Of a DNA stretch of 64,000 nt, positions 16,804 through 24,799 are shown one piece after another. Under the pieces are notes generated by a model, which saw only the letters and a list, made by a program, of their open reading frames with translations, ran no database searches and had not been told where the DNA came from. Position 1 is the first letter of the stretch. Every line of letters begins with the position of its first letter. This DNA comes from a virus, in IMG/VR virus record IMGVR_UViG_3300030060_007423, positions 1-64,000 of that record; one strand, written 5' to 3'. The position numbers and the translations under genes were made by a program.

Positions 16804-17679
16804 ATGATAAAGCACAGTAAATATAAAAATACTGGAATTTTATTTGAGCTTTTAGTAAGACAAACTGCAAGTGATACTCTTAAGGGTGTAAAGAAATCAA
16901 AATCATTGAATATGATAAATAAATTCTTCAATGGTTCTACATCTTTAGGAAAGGAACTGGTATTGTATCAAGGTTTGGTTAAAGAAACTTTTGATAAAGA
17001 TACAAAGGCCGAAAGGTTTATTAGTGCAGTACTTACTGAAAGAAGTAAATTAAGTAACAGAAACATAAAGGGTGAAAAGTATAATTTGATTAGAGAAATA
17101 AAAAACAATTATGACTTAAAGTCATTCTTTAATCAAAGAATACCAGATTATAAAGTACAAGCAACAATTTATAAAATGTTTGAACAAGAAACTGGTCGTA
17201 AAAAAATAAACCCGGTTAATTCTGTAAATAACCATTTCACAATTCTTGAACATATAACAAGAGGAAAGGTTAAACATACACCAGTTCAACCAACAGAATT
17301 AATAAATGAGTACTCAAAACAAAATGAAGAGTTAAGACTTTTATCATATAAAATATTAGTTGATAAATTTAATGAAAAATACGGAAAGTCATTAAATGAA
17401 TCTCAAAAAATGATATTAAAGAAATATATTAATAATATTTCAAATACAAAAGTATTAGCTGAATTTGTAAAATCTAAATTACCTATTATTGAAAATGATT
17501 TAACAAGAATTGGAAATAAGATTGGTGATAAAGTAGTTAAGATAAAATTAAATGAAGTGGTTAATCAATTAAAATCATTTTCAACATTAAAAGTAATTAA
17601 GGAAAATCACTTAGTTACTTTGTTAAGATATTATGAACTTATCCAGGAGTGTAAACATGTCATTGATAAAAAAGTTTGA
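16804..17679 (+). CDS. Conserved-position head protein between portal and protease (291 aa)
   Basis: Not recognised as a named family. The protein is Lys/Asn-rich, predicted helical and basic, with no Cys-pair motif and no membrane segment. It begins KHSKYKNTGILFELLVRQ. Marine T4-like phages commonly have uncharacterised genes of this sort between gp20 and gp21, where T4 has its small core genes. A role in prohead assembly is inferred from place. It overlaps the next gene by 23 bases. Confidence 0.65.
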   Translation: MIKHSKYKNTGILFELLVRQTASDTLKGVKKSKSLNMINKFFNGSTSLGKELVLYQGLVKETFDKDTKAERFISAVLTERSKLSNRNIKGEKYNLIREIKNNYDLKSFFNQRIPDYKVQATIYKMFEQETGRKKINPVNSVNNHFTILEHITRGKVKHTPVQPTELINEYSKQNEELRLLSYKILVDKFNEKYGKSLNESQKMILKKYINNISNTKVLAEFVKSKLPIIENDLTRIGNKIGDKVVKIKLNEVVNQLKSFSTLKVIKENHLVTLLRYYELIQECKHVIDKKV

Positions 17680-18163
17680 TACCCTAGTTGAAAAAATACT
17701 TGAAGGGGAATACGACATTCAAGAAACGGAAAAGGATGAAGACCTTGACGAGATGAGTGTAACTGGTGGTGTAGCTGGTTATCAAACTCCGTATGCATTT
17801 AGTGGTAAAACACCAAAGGATAAGAAGAAAAGAAAAAAAACAGCAACTGCAAGTACTGGGTATGAAGTTGTTGATGAAAAGAAAATTTCTCATGGGGATG
17901 TTCTTAGGGAAATTTATGGTCTTAACTATAACAAGTATAAAAAAGATGAATCTCTTAATGCAAAGCAAAAAGTTAATGGTGCTATAAGAGAAGTATCAAA
18001 AAGATTACTTCAAATAGAAAGAATAGTAAATAGAAATATAAAATTAAAAACAGAAGCAGGCGTGGATGGAAATCAGTATTGGAAATCTACAAGAAAAAAT
18101 TTAGGAAAGATATCAGAAAGAATGAATAGGATTTCTGCAAGATTAAGGAATTTATCATCATGA
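17657..18163 (+). CDS. Hypothetical prohead-region protein (168 aa)
   Basis: Start at 17657 is chosen because AGGAG lies seven bases upstream; an in-frame ATG at 17633 lacks such a site. The N-terminus (SLIKKFDTLVEKILEGEYD) is an amphipathic helix with an ILE site of the prohead-protease type. A Pro/Lys-rich linker (residues ~45-65) and a basic helical C-terminus rich in Arg (RMNRISARLRNL) follow. Position between portal and protease matches the T4 core-protein genes 67/68, but no sequence similarity is claimed. Confidence 0.6.
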   Translation: MSLIKKFDTLVEKILEGEYDIQETEKDEDLDEMSVTGGVAGYQTPYAFSGKTPKDKKKRKKTATASTGYEVVDEKKISHGDVLREIYGLNYNKYKKDESLNAKQKVNGAIREVSKRLLQIERIVNRNIKLKTEAGVDGNQYWKSTRKNLGKISERMNRISARLRNLSS

Positions 18164-18279
18164 AAATATCAGAAGAAATTTCACCTGCCGATATGAAAAA
18201 AATCAGAGAGCTTATTCGAAAAGAAATAGCTGAAGTGTATTTTTCTTTATATCGTAAAAGAGCAGTATGGGGAGCATAA
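18160..18279 (+). CDS. 39-residue small ORF between portal and protease
   Basis: The ATG overlaps the previous stop (ATGA) and the stop lies one base before the next ATG, so the frame fits tightly in the operon although it is short. The product contains a helical core MKKIRELIRKEIAEVYFSL and ends RKRAVWGA. A small basic helical protein at the place of T4 gene 67/68 could be a core component. No homology is claimed; the operon fit is the main support. Confidence 0.5.
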   Translation: MKISEEISPADMKKIRELIRKEIAEVYFSLYRKRAVWGA

Positions 18280-18280
18280 C

Positions 18281-18559
18281 ATGCCAGGACTAGCAGATAT
18301 GGCAATACCGGCCAACGGGGAGACAGTTAATAATCAAACAATTAGTGGAAGATTAGAAACTATGACTATTGCACCTACAATGGGTGACCCGGCAACGGAA
18401 ACAGTAACAGCGAATCCTCCATTGGAGAACGCAACAATTAATCCTTTAATGGGTGATCCTGCAACAGAAACAGTTGAAGCAAATCCCCCATTAGAGCAAA
18501 CAACTATTAACACAGTTTTAGGTGAACCGGATACTACGCCGTATCCGACAACATTGTAA
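18281..18559 (+). CDS. Small tandem-repeat protein (92 aa), unknown
   Basis: The product is low in Lys and Arg and consists largely of a tandem unit of about 23 residues: two nearly identical copies of MGDPATETV followed by EANPPLE or TANPPLE, flanked by degenerate copies (ANGETVNNQTI at the start, LGEPDTTPYPTTL at the end). No Cys or membrane segment is present. It starts one base after the preceding small ORF. It may be an extended virion or head-surface protein; function is unknown. Confidence 0.55.
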   Translation: MPGLADMAIPANGETVNNQTISGRLETMTIAPTMGDPATETVTANPPLENATINPLMGDPATETVEANPPLEQTTINTVLGEPDTTPYPTTL

Positions 18560-18583
18560 TATAAATTTTAGGAGATGATGAAA

Positions 18584-19351
18584 ATGGCTTTACAAATTTT
18601 AACATGGAATCAATGGCTAAGATTCCCAAACAACGCAAAACTTGCTGAAGATAATATTCACAAAGCAAAAGCTGAATATCTTCGTGAGCAGTATATGGCT
18701 GAACAATATTTCAATTATGTAAATATTGCACAACCAACTGGAAACAAGAAAAAAATAACTGGACTAACTAATCAAGTAACAACCCTTACATGGGAAGGTG
18801 TAGGTGCTGACCCTGTTTATGCAAATGGTGTTGCAGGTGGCGGATTACACAATTACTATTTTGAATTAGAATCTGTTACTGATGGTGAACCATTTTTACA
18901 CAATAGACAAAGATACGCATATGTATTCGTTTCTTCGTCAGTATCTGGAAATTCTTCAGTATATGCAGATTTATTACAAAGAAAGGATGGCTCAGGTGCA
19001 GATTACTTTGACGCTGTACATACTTCTTCATATACAACTGCTGACAATCCAAGTGTAACTGCATCAGCTGCAACGGCAATGATTGACACTATTAATGCAA
19101 CAGCTGCTACATACTTTACTGCAACGACTAGTTCACGTGGTGAAACTCTTGTAGTTACAAATGTATATAAAGGATTAGTTTCTTCATCAGCAGAATCATC
19201 AAGATTAGCAAGTACGGCATCTATTGCAGTAACTACTATTGGATATGATACATTTACAGATAGTACTGGTAATACTGGTGTTAATGACCCAGCACAAACA
19301 ATTGATGATAGAGGAATATCTGATAAATATAAACGATTTAGTAACCAATAA
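18584..19351 (+). CDS. Hypothetical virion protein before prohead protease (256 aa)
   Basis: Start at ATG 18584 is preferred because TTAGGAG lies nine bases upstream; the ATG pair at 18575 abuts the SD. Residues 1-60 are helical (LTWNQWLRFPNNAKLAEDN), the rest is Ser/Thr/Ala-rich and strand-like (YVFVSSSVSGNSSVY, TTSSRGETLVVTNVYKG), a style shared with the tail sheath insert in this genome. It may be a head decoration or head-fibre protein. The protease gene follows after 12 bases. Confidence 0.55.
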   Translation: MALQILTWNQWLRFPNNAKLAEDNIHKAKAEYLREQYMAEQYFNYVNIAQPTGNKKKITGLTNQVTTLTWEGVGADPVYANGVAGGGLHNYYFELESVTDGEPFLHNRQRYAYVFVSSSVSGNSSVYADLLQRKDGSGADYFDAVHTSSYTTADNPSVTASAATAMIDTINATAATYFTATTSSRGETLVVTNVYKGLVSSSAESSRLASTASIAVTTIGYDTFTDSTGNTGVNDPAQTIDDRGISDKYKRFSNQ

Positions 19352-19363
19352 GAAGGACGCTTT

Positions 19364-20026
19364 ATGAAAAGTTTACTAGTTGATTATACTAACTTTGATA
19401 TAACACCACAAATGATTACCGAGTCTGAACAACAGAATGGCGGAAAGGTAATATTGACAGGTGTTTTACAAAGAGCAGGCGCCAAAAACCAAAATGGTAG
19501 GGTATATCCTAAAGATATTTTGGCTAGGGAAGTTGCTGAGTATAAAAAAGGCCCAGTTGCCGAAAGGCGTGCACTCGGAGAATTGGACCACCCAGAATCA
19601 TCTGTAGTAAACTTATCAAATGCAAGCCACAATGTTTTAGATTGTTGGTTTCAAAACGATGACGTTATTGGTAAAGTTGAAATATTAGATACACCAAGTG
19701 GAAAAATACTTAAAGAACTATTAAAGGCAGGAATTAAGTTAGGAATAAGTAGTAGAGGCTTAGGTTCTGTTAGGGAACTTGGTGAAGGCACTGTTGAAGT
19801 ACAAGACGATTTTGAATTAATATGTTGGGACTTTGTATCAAATCCATCAACCCACGGAGCATTTATGAAACCCATGAATGAATCCGTAAATCTATCATCT
19901 CCTGTTGATAGATTTGATTCAATAAACAATATAATTAGAGAAATCATTTGTGAAACAACTGGAAAGTGTTCTATAAAACATGCAAAACACTCGTGTAAAT
20001 GTGGCGGAACATGTGGCCACTGTTAA
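19364..20026 (+). CDS. gp21: Prohead core protease gp21 with Cys-rich tail
   Basis: The product fits the T4 gp21 serine protease that cleaves scaffold, capsid and internal proteins at (L/I)xE sites and then itself. The N-terminal part has LTGVLQRAGAKNQNGRVYP; the catalytic His lies in LGELDHPE and the Ser in LGISSRGLGS, as in this family and the related herpesvirus assemblins. At 220 residues it is near normal length. The last ~25 residues are unusual, with six Cys and three His (CSIKHAKHSCKCGGTCGHC), a likely metal-binding tail. AAGGACG precedes the ATG. Confidence 0.93.
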   Translation: MKSLLVDYTNFDITPQMITESEQQNGGKVILTGVLQRAGAKNQNGRVYPKDILAREVAEYKKGPVAERRALGELDHPESSVVNLSNASHNVLDCWFQNDDVIGKVEILDTPSGKILKELLKAGIKLGISSRGLGSVRELGEGTVEVQDDFELICWDFVSNPSTHGAFMKPMNESVNLSSPVDRFDSINNIIREIICETTGKCSIKHAKHSCKCGGTCGHC

Positions 20027-20038
20027 TTGGAGAATGTA

Positions 20039-20578
20039 ATGAAACTTAAAAAACTATATGAAAATATAAAAGATGAATCTTTCACAGTAAAAGAAAAGAA
20101 AGAATTCATGCAGGCAATTTCAGAATTTAATAATTTTGGAAAACAAATATATAGAACTTCTGAAGTTAATGAAGCTATAACAACTATTACTGAACTTGTT
20201 GAAAAAGCACAAAAAATTACAATTGGTGAAACGGCCGATTGGTTTGATGGTGTTTCAGTAAAACGTGATATGAAAAGCTTAGGTGAATCATTATCGTTAT
20301 TTAACAAAACTGCAAAAGAAATGAGTGGTATGCAACAAAGAATGGAATCACTATATGAAGATATGGGATACAAACTTGGCAAATACTTTAACATTGCAGA
20401 AAAGCTTGACAATATTGATGATAAGGAAGCTGCAATGGATTTTGATGATTTACCTGACAAAGACATTGATAATGATGGTGATACTGATAAGTCAGATAAA
20501 TACCTACATCACAAATTAGGAAACGTTGCTAAGAGAACAGAAAATAGATTAAAGAAATTAGCCGCTATAAAAAAATAA
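20039..20578 (+). CDS. Prohead-region protein with EF-hand/dockerin-like loop (179 aa)
   Basis: ATG 20039 has GGAG eight bases upstream and is preferred to the TTG at 20027. The protein is mostly helical. Near residues ~145-158 it has DKDIDNDGDTDKSDKYLHHK, a DxDxDG loop that would bind calcium as in EF-hands and dockerins, then a basic helical end. Marine phage head-region proteins with this DGD...SDKYLH loop occur widely. Sitting between protease and scaffold, it may be a core or chaperone protein. It ends just before a terminator. Confidence 0.65.
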   Translation: MKLKKLYENIKDESFTVKEKKEFMQAISEFNNFGKQIYRTSEVNEAITTITELVEKAQKITIGETADWFDGVSVKRDMKSLGESLSLFNKTAKEMSGMQQRMESLYEDMGYKLGKYFNIAEKLDNIDDKEAAMDFDDLPDKDIDNDGDTDKSDKYLHHKLGNVAKRTENRLKKLAAIKK

Positions 20579-20597
20579 ATCATCGCTACTTAAAAAA

Positions 20598-20631
20598 GTC
20601 CTATAATAATTTTTTATTGTAGGATTTTTTT
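20598..20631 (+). terminator. Intrinsic terminator before bS21
   Basis: TCCTATAATAA pairs with TTATTGTAGGA (one G-T pair) around four T, followed by seven T. It ends the gp20-gp21 unit and overlaps the 36-bp promoter-like element that follows. Confidence 0.8.
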
Positions 20632-20640
20632 GTTATATTA
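20605..20640 (+). promoter_or_regulatory. 36-bp early-type promoter element before bS21
   Basis: The stretch begins AATAATTTTTTATTGT and ends GTTATATTA with the same 36-bp length as the copies at 43268, 47151 and 47564. The middle differs because it is shared with the terminator arm. Confidence 0.5.
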
Positions 20641-20676
20641 CTACTAATAAAATTTTAACAATAAAAATAGACGTGT

Positions 20677-21015
20677 ATGAGTAAATTCAAACCAAGAACT
20701 AGAAATGGTCAAGTAATTAAGAATTACATAAAGAGAACAGACTTTGTTCTTCCGGGTTGCGCTAATGGCGTAAAAGTACCAAATGCTTCACCCGGAGCAT
20801 TAGAGAAATCATTAAAGATTCTAAAAAGACAATTAAAGGATACTGAAATGTTTACTGAGTTGAGGGAGAGACAATATTTTGAAAAGCCTTCTGCAAAGAA
20901 ACGTAAACAAAAACAGCAAGCTATCAGAGCTCAAAAGAAATGGGAGAGAGATAGAAAGCGGTATGAAAAACAACATCCTTGTTGGACAGTTATTAGAAAC
21001 GGACAAGCACAATAA
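20677..21015 (+). CDS. rpsU: Ribosomal protein bS21 homologue, extended at both ends
   Basis: The core LEKSLKILKRQLKDTEMFTE followed by LRERQYFEKPSAKKRKQKQQ aligns with bacterial bS21, which has LxRFKR, then V..EVRRREFYEKPT...RKR. In bacteria bS21 binds the 30S platform near the anti-SD end of 16S rRNA and assists translation initiation. Here the core is preceded by ~40 residues with one Cys and followed by a basic helix ending HPCWTVIRNGQAQ. It is a single-gene unit with its own promoter-like element and a terminator on each side, placed inside the head gene block. The ATG has no SD. Phage bS21 copies are known from marine phages. Confidence 0.85.
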   Translation: MSKFKPRTRNGQVIKNYIKRTDFVLPGCANGVKVPNASPGALEKSLKILKRQLKDTEMFTELRERQYFEKPSAKKRKQKQQAIRAQKKWERDRKRYEKQHPCWTVIRNGQAQ

Positions 21016-21022
21016 GTTAATT

Positions 21023-21045
21023 GGGAGATTTATTCTCCCTTTTTT
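21023..21045 (+). terminator. Intrinsic terminator after bS21
   Basis: GGGAGA and TCTCCC form a perfect six-pair stem with a TTTAT loop, followed by six T. Confidence 0.85.
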
Positions 21046-21210
21046 CATTTTTATAGTTAAAAATACACACTTTTAGTATATACAAATATATTTATCAAAT
21101 ATAATACACTATCAACCTCAAATATAGTGGTCACAAATTATTTATATTAATTCTATTATAGTTCAATAATAACTATATTTCCTGTAAACAAATATTAAAG
21201 GAGAACAATT
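21046..21210 (+). promoter_or_regulatory. AT-rich leader with two late-type boxes before scaffold gene
   Basis: This 165-bp gap holds no ORF. It contains TATTTATC at 21089 and TATTTATA at 21139-21146, then AAAGGAGAACAATT before the ATG at 21211. It is probably the promoter region for the gp22-gp23 unit, which should be transcribed very strongly late in infection. Confidence 0.55.
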
Positions 21211-22272
21211 ATGGCAAAAAGTGATTTGCTCAAAGAAGCTATTGCGGACGCTAAGGCGGTTCGTGAAACTGCAATCGCTAACGCTAAACTTGCTCTTGAA
21301 GAAGCTTTCACTCCGAAACTTCAAAGTATGTTGTCTAAGAAAATCTCAGAAGAGATGGAAGAAGATGATGATACTGAAGAAATGGAAGAGAATGTAGGAT
21401 CTTCTGAAATTGGAAAAGGTGACAACAGTTCACCGTCAGCTGATGCATCAGATTCATCAGACTTAGCAGATAACGTGGAAACCAAAAAAGAAACGGCCGA
21501 AGAGGGCGAAGAAATGGATGAAATGGAAGTTGAGGATGATTTAACTGAAGGCGAAGAAACTGACGAAGAAATGATGGAAACTGAAACTGATGAAATGGAA
21601 GAAGATGAAACTGAAGAAGTTTACGAAGCAGAAGAAACTGATGAGGACGACGAATTAGCCGAAATCATTAAAGAATTAGAAACTGATGAAGACGACATGG
21701 AGGTTGAAGAACCGAGTGCTGAAGACGTTCCTAGTGAAGAACCTGCTGAAGAACCAACTGAAGTTCCTGCTGATGAAATGGCAATGGAAGACGAGGAAAC
21801 CGACGAAATGGAAGAAGACATTGACATCCAAGAAGTTATTAAGGCGTTAAAAGAAGACGACGAAAATGACGAAATGATGGAAGATGAAACTGATGAAATG
21901 GAAGAAATGGTACCTGAATCTAAATTAAGAGAGGCTTATAACACTATTAGTGAAATGAGAAAAACTCTTAATGAAGTAAATCTTCTAAATGCTAAACTAT
22001 TATTTTCAAACAAATTGTTTAGAAGTAACGGTTTATCTGAAGGTCAGAAAATGAAAGTTATCGAAACATTCGATAGAGCAACTAACGTTAGAGAGGTAAA
22101 ATTAATTTACACAACTTTAGCTGAGTCTTTTAAGAGTCCAGTTAAAACTAAAAACAGAGTAACTGAAGGATTTGCGTCCAAACCAACAAAAGGTACTAAG
22201 TCTGCTAAGACTGTTATCAGTGAGGGAACAACGCTATCTAACAGATTTAAGAAATTAGCTAACATTCTATAA
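21211..22272 (+). CDS. gp22: Prohead scaffold core protein gp22
   Basis: Place directly before the capsid gene, length (353 aa) and composition identify the internal scaffold. Residues ~1-45 are an Ala/Lys helix, residues ~48-230 are an extreme acidic low-complexity stretch with repeated ETDEMEED-like units, and the C-terminal ~120 residues are helical and conserved-looking (SKLREAYNTISEMRKTLNEV, LFRSNGLSEGQKMKVIE). T4 gp22 is likewise acidic and is degraded by gp21 during maturation. The acidic region contains many Glu residues but few (L/I)xE sites; ELAEIIKELE is one. AAAGGAG precedes the ATG. Confidence 0.85.
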   Translation: MAKSDLLKEAIADAKAVRETAIANAKLALEEAFTPKLQSMLSKKISEEMEEDDDTEEMEENVGSSEIGKGDNSSPSADASDSSDLADNVETKKETAEEGEEMDEMEVEDDLTEGEETDEEMMETETDEMEEDETEEVYEAEETDEDDELAEIIKELETDEDDMEVEEPSAEDVPSEEPAEEPTEVPADEMAMEDEETDEMEEDIDIQEVIKALKEDDENDEMMEDETDEMEEMVPESKLREAYNTISEMRKTLNEVNLLNAKLLFSNKLFRSNGLSEGQKMKVIETFDRATNVREVKLIYTTLAESFKSPVKTKNRVTEGFASKPTKGTKSAKTVISEGTTLSNRFKKLANIL

Positions 22273-22283
22273 GGAGAAAAAAA

Positions 22284-23987
22284 ATGTCAAATATAGGCAA
22301 CTTATTAAATGAAGCTGGCACTCAAATGAGAAAGCAACAAGATGCTACTAAACATCTTACTAATAAATGGAACAAAACTGGACTATTAGAGGGTATCGGA
22401 CACGAGTACGATAAAACTGGTATGGCTGTTTTACTTGAAAACCAAGCAAGACAACTTATCGATGAAAACTCATCTACTGGTACAACTACTTCATCTGAAC
22501 AATGGTCAGGTGTTGCTCTTCCACTAGTTAGAAGAATCTTTAGTGAAATTGCTGCAAAAGATTTTGTTAGTGTACAGCCAATGAATCTTCCTTCTGGACT
22601 AGTATTTTATTTAGATTTCAAATACGGTTCAGCAGAAGGAATCAACGATGGTAATAGATTTACCAAAGGATCCGATGTATTCGGAAACACATCTGCATCA
22701 GGCGACCCAGCCGGTGGTCTTTACGGTGCAGGAAGATATGGATATTCAATCAAAGATAAATCAGCAACAAGAGATAGTTTAACATTTGCAACTGCATCTT
22801 GGAAAGAAGCTGACTTTGATGGTAATCACTATTCTGCATCTAGCGCAATTGCTGCATTAGTTGCAAAAACTGGTGATGCTCCAATTAAATTAACTAAAGT
22901 ATCGTTTGGTATCGGTGACTTAAGTAATGTTGACAAATTGTCAGTAAGATCATGGGCTATAACTGGTTCATCTGTTGATGCTGCTGATACAATTGGTCAA
23001 TTTAACTTTTTAACTGATGCTTCTGGAAACGAAGTAACACTTACAGATAATGTATCTGATAGCGTTGCAGTATCTGCATCATTATTCGTTAACTTATCTC
23101 CAGGTGCTGGTGGAGCTTCTTCATCATTAGGCTTAAACTATAAAGCACAGCCTGCTGATACTTCAAGAGGTGACTTTGAAGATACTACTGGTGGTAACCC
23201 TGATAAGGACGCTGCTGGTGATATTCAGATTCCAGAAATCGATGTACAATTAAGAAGTGAAGCTATTGTTGCTAAGACTAGAAAATTAAAGGCAGTTTGG
23301 TCTCCTGAGTTCGCTCAAGACTTAAATGCTTACCACAGTATTGATGCTGAAGCTGAATTAACTTCTATGTTATCTGAGTATGTTTCTATGGAAATTGACT
23401 TAGAAATTTTAGATATGTTAATTCAAAACGCATTAACTGTTGATTACTGGTCAGCTACAATTGGTGAAACTATAAACGCTGAAGGAACGGCATTCGTTGC
23501 TGCATCTAACGCTGAAGCTTACCAACAAGGTACTTGGTTCCAAACACTTGGAACTAAAATCCAAAAAGTATCAAACAAAATACATCAGAAAACATTACGT
23601 GGTGGCGCAAACTTCGTAGTATGTTCTCCTGAAGTAGCAACTATTCTAGAATCAATTCCAGGATACGCTGCTGATACTGATGGTACTGCAATCGGTAAAC
23701 AAGGATTCGCAATGGGCGTTCAAAAAGTTGGTGCATTAAACAACAGATATACAGTTTACAAAAACCCTTACATGACTGAGAATACAATCTTGTTAGGATT
23801 TAGAGGAACTCAATTCCTTGAAACTGGTGCTGTTTATGCTCCGTACATTCCGCTTATCATGACTCCATTAGTGTATGACCCTCAAAACTTTACTCCAAGA
23901 AAAGGTGTAATGACGAGATACGCTAAGAAAATCGTGAGACCAGAATTCTATGGAAAAATCCATGTTAAAGATTTGAACAAACTTTAA
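22284..23987 (+). CDS. gp23: Major capsid protein gp23
   Basis: The 567-residue product shows the T4 gp23 signature: NKWNKTGLLEGI, AVLLENQARQL, WSGVALPLVRRIFSEIAAKD, FVSVQPMNLPSGLVFYLDF, KLKAVWSPEFAQDLNAYHSI and PYMTENTILLGFRG. GLLE and VLLE near residues 31-55 are good sites for gp21 maturation cleavage. Codon choice is visibly richer in common codons than in its neighbours, as expected for the most abundant protein. AAGGAG precedes the ATG and a strong terminator follows. It forms the HK97-fold hexamers of the head. Confidence 0.97.
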   Translation: MSNIGNLLNEAGTQMRKQQDATKHLTNKWNKTGLLEGIGHEYDKTGMAVLLENQARQLIDENSSTGTTTSSEQWSGVALPLVRRIFSEIAAKDFVSVQPMNLPSGLVFYLDFKYGSAEGINDGNRFTKGSDVFGNTSASGDPAGGLYGAGRYGYSIKDKSATRDSLTFATASWKEADFDGNHYSASSAIAALVAKTGDAPIKLTKVSFGIGDLSNVDKLSVRSWAITGSSVDAADTIGQFNFLTDASGNEVTLTDNVSDSVAVSASLFVNLSPGAGGASSSLGLNYKAQPADTSRGDFEDTTGGNPDKDAAGDIQIPEIDVQLRSEAIVAKTRKLKAVWSPEFAQDLNAYHSIDAEAELTSMLSEYVSMEIDLEILDMLIQNALTVDYWSATIGETINAEGTAFVAASNAEAYQQGTWFQTLGTKIQKVSNKIHQKTLRGGANFVVCSPEVATILESIPGYAADTDGTAIGKQGFAMGVQKVGALNNRYTVYKNPYMTENTILLGFRGTQFLETGAVYAPYIPLIMTPLVYDPQNFTPRKGVMTRYAKKIVRPEFYGKIHVKDLNKL

Positions 23988-24013
23988 TAGATTGATTTTT
24001 TAATATTGCTTAA

Positions 24014-24045
24014 GGGCCCTCTTTTTTGAGGGCCTTTTTGTTTTT
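24014..24045 (+). terminator. Strong intrinsic terminator after gp23
   Basis: GGCCCTC and GAGGGCC pair perfectly around six T and are followed by TTTTTGTTTTT. It closes the scaffold-capsid unit. Confidence 0.93.
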
Positions 24046-24048
24046 GTT

Positions 24049-24058
24049 GATATTTATT
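24049..24058 (+). promoter_or_regulatory. Late-type promoter box GATATTTATT before phoH
   Basis: GATATTTATTGTAAAGGAG lies directly after the terminator; the SD of phoH begins three bases later. Confidence 0.45.
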
Positions 24059-24073
24059 GTAAAGGAGATTGTT

Positions 24074-24745
24074 ATGGCGCAACCATTTGCACGAGATGCA
24101 GGCACAAAAAATAATAAGAAGGGATATAGATTTCTTCTATCATTAAATGAAGAGCAAAAACTAGCGAAGGCTGAGATAATCAAAAACACAATTTCCGTTA
24201 TACTTGGAAAGGCTGGGTCGGGTAAAACTCTTTTGGCATGTCAAATTGCATTACACGAAGTGTTAAGTAAATCAAGAAAAAAAATAATTATTACTAGACC
24301 CACCATTTCTAAAGAAGACTTAGGACACCTTCCTGGAAACATGGAAGAAAAAATGTCTCCTTGGGTGGCACCAATTTATGGCAATATGTATCAACTACTT
24401 AGAAAGGAAAGAGTAGAACAAATGATAAGTAAAGGCCAGATAGAAATTGTACCTGTTAGTTATATGAGAGGTAGAACATTTTTAGATTCATGTGTTATTG
24501 TTGATGAATGTCAAAACCTTGACCATGAACAGACATTAATGATATTACAAAGGATTGGAATAAATAGCCGTATGATGTTCTGTGGAGACACAGACCAAGT
24601 TGACCTTAAGAAGAATGGTGATAGCGGTTTAAGCTTTCTAAAAAAGATAACAACAGTTGATGGCTTACATACAATAGAACTATTAGAAAATCATAGGCAC
24701 CCAATTCTTACAGAGATATTATCAGTATATAAATCATATAAATAA
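24074..24745 (+). CDS. phoH: PhoH-family ATPase
   Basis: ATG 24074 is used because AAAGGAG lies six to seven bases upstream; longer frames would begin inside the terminator. The ~223-residue protein has Walker A (VILGKAGSGKTLL), the PhoH-specific RPTISKEDLGHLPGNMEEKM, Walker B (CVIVDECQNL) and a sensor-like segment FCGDTDQVDL, the C-terminal half of family 1 helicase-like PhoH proteins. PhoH is a common marine phage gene; its role in infection is unsettled. It lies between capsid and neck genes with its own promoter-like box, so it is probably expressed with them. Confidence 0.93.
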   Translation: MAQPFARDAGTKNNKKGYRFLLSLNEEQKLAKAEIIKNTISVILGKAGSGKTLLACQIALHEVLSKSRKKIIITRPTISKEDLGHLPGNMEEKMSPWVAPIYGNMYQLLRKERVEQMISKGQIEIVPVSYMRGRTFLDSCVIVDECQNLDHEQTLMILQRIGINSRMMFCGDTDQVDLKKNGDSGLSFLKKITTVDGLHTIELLENHRHPILTEILSVYKSYK

Positions 24746-24755
24746 GCATGATTGA

Positions 24756-24780
24756 TATTTATATTTGATATTTATTTATA
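24756..24780 (+). promoter_or_regulatory. Pair of late-type boxes before neck genes
   Basis: TATTTATA occurs at 24756-24763 and again at 24773-24780, with a further GATATTTATT between. AAAGGAG follows before the ATG at 24800. Confidence 0.5.
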
Positions 24781-24799
24781 ATAGATAAAGGAGATTAGT

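Noticed and set aside
24026-24073. Upstream extension of phoH with a hydrophobic leader
   Set aside because: The extension starts inside the terminator of gp23 and reads through the promoter box and SD of the ATG at 24074.
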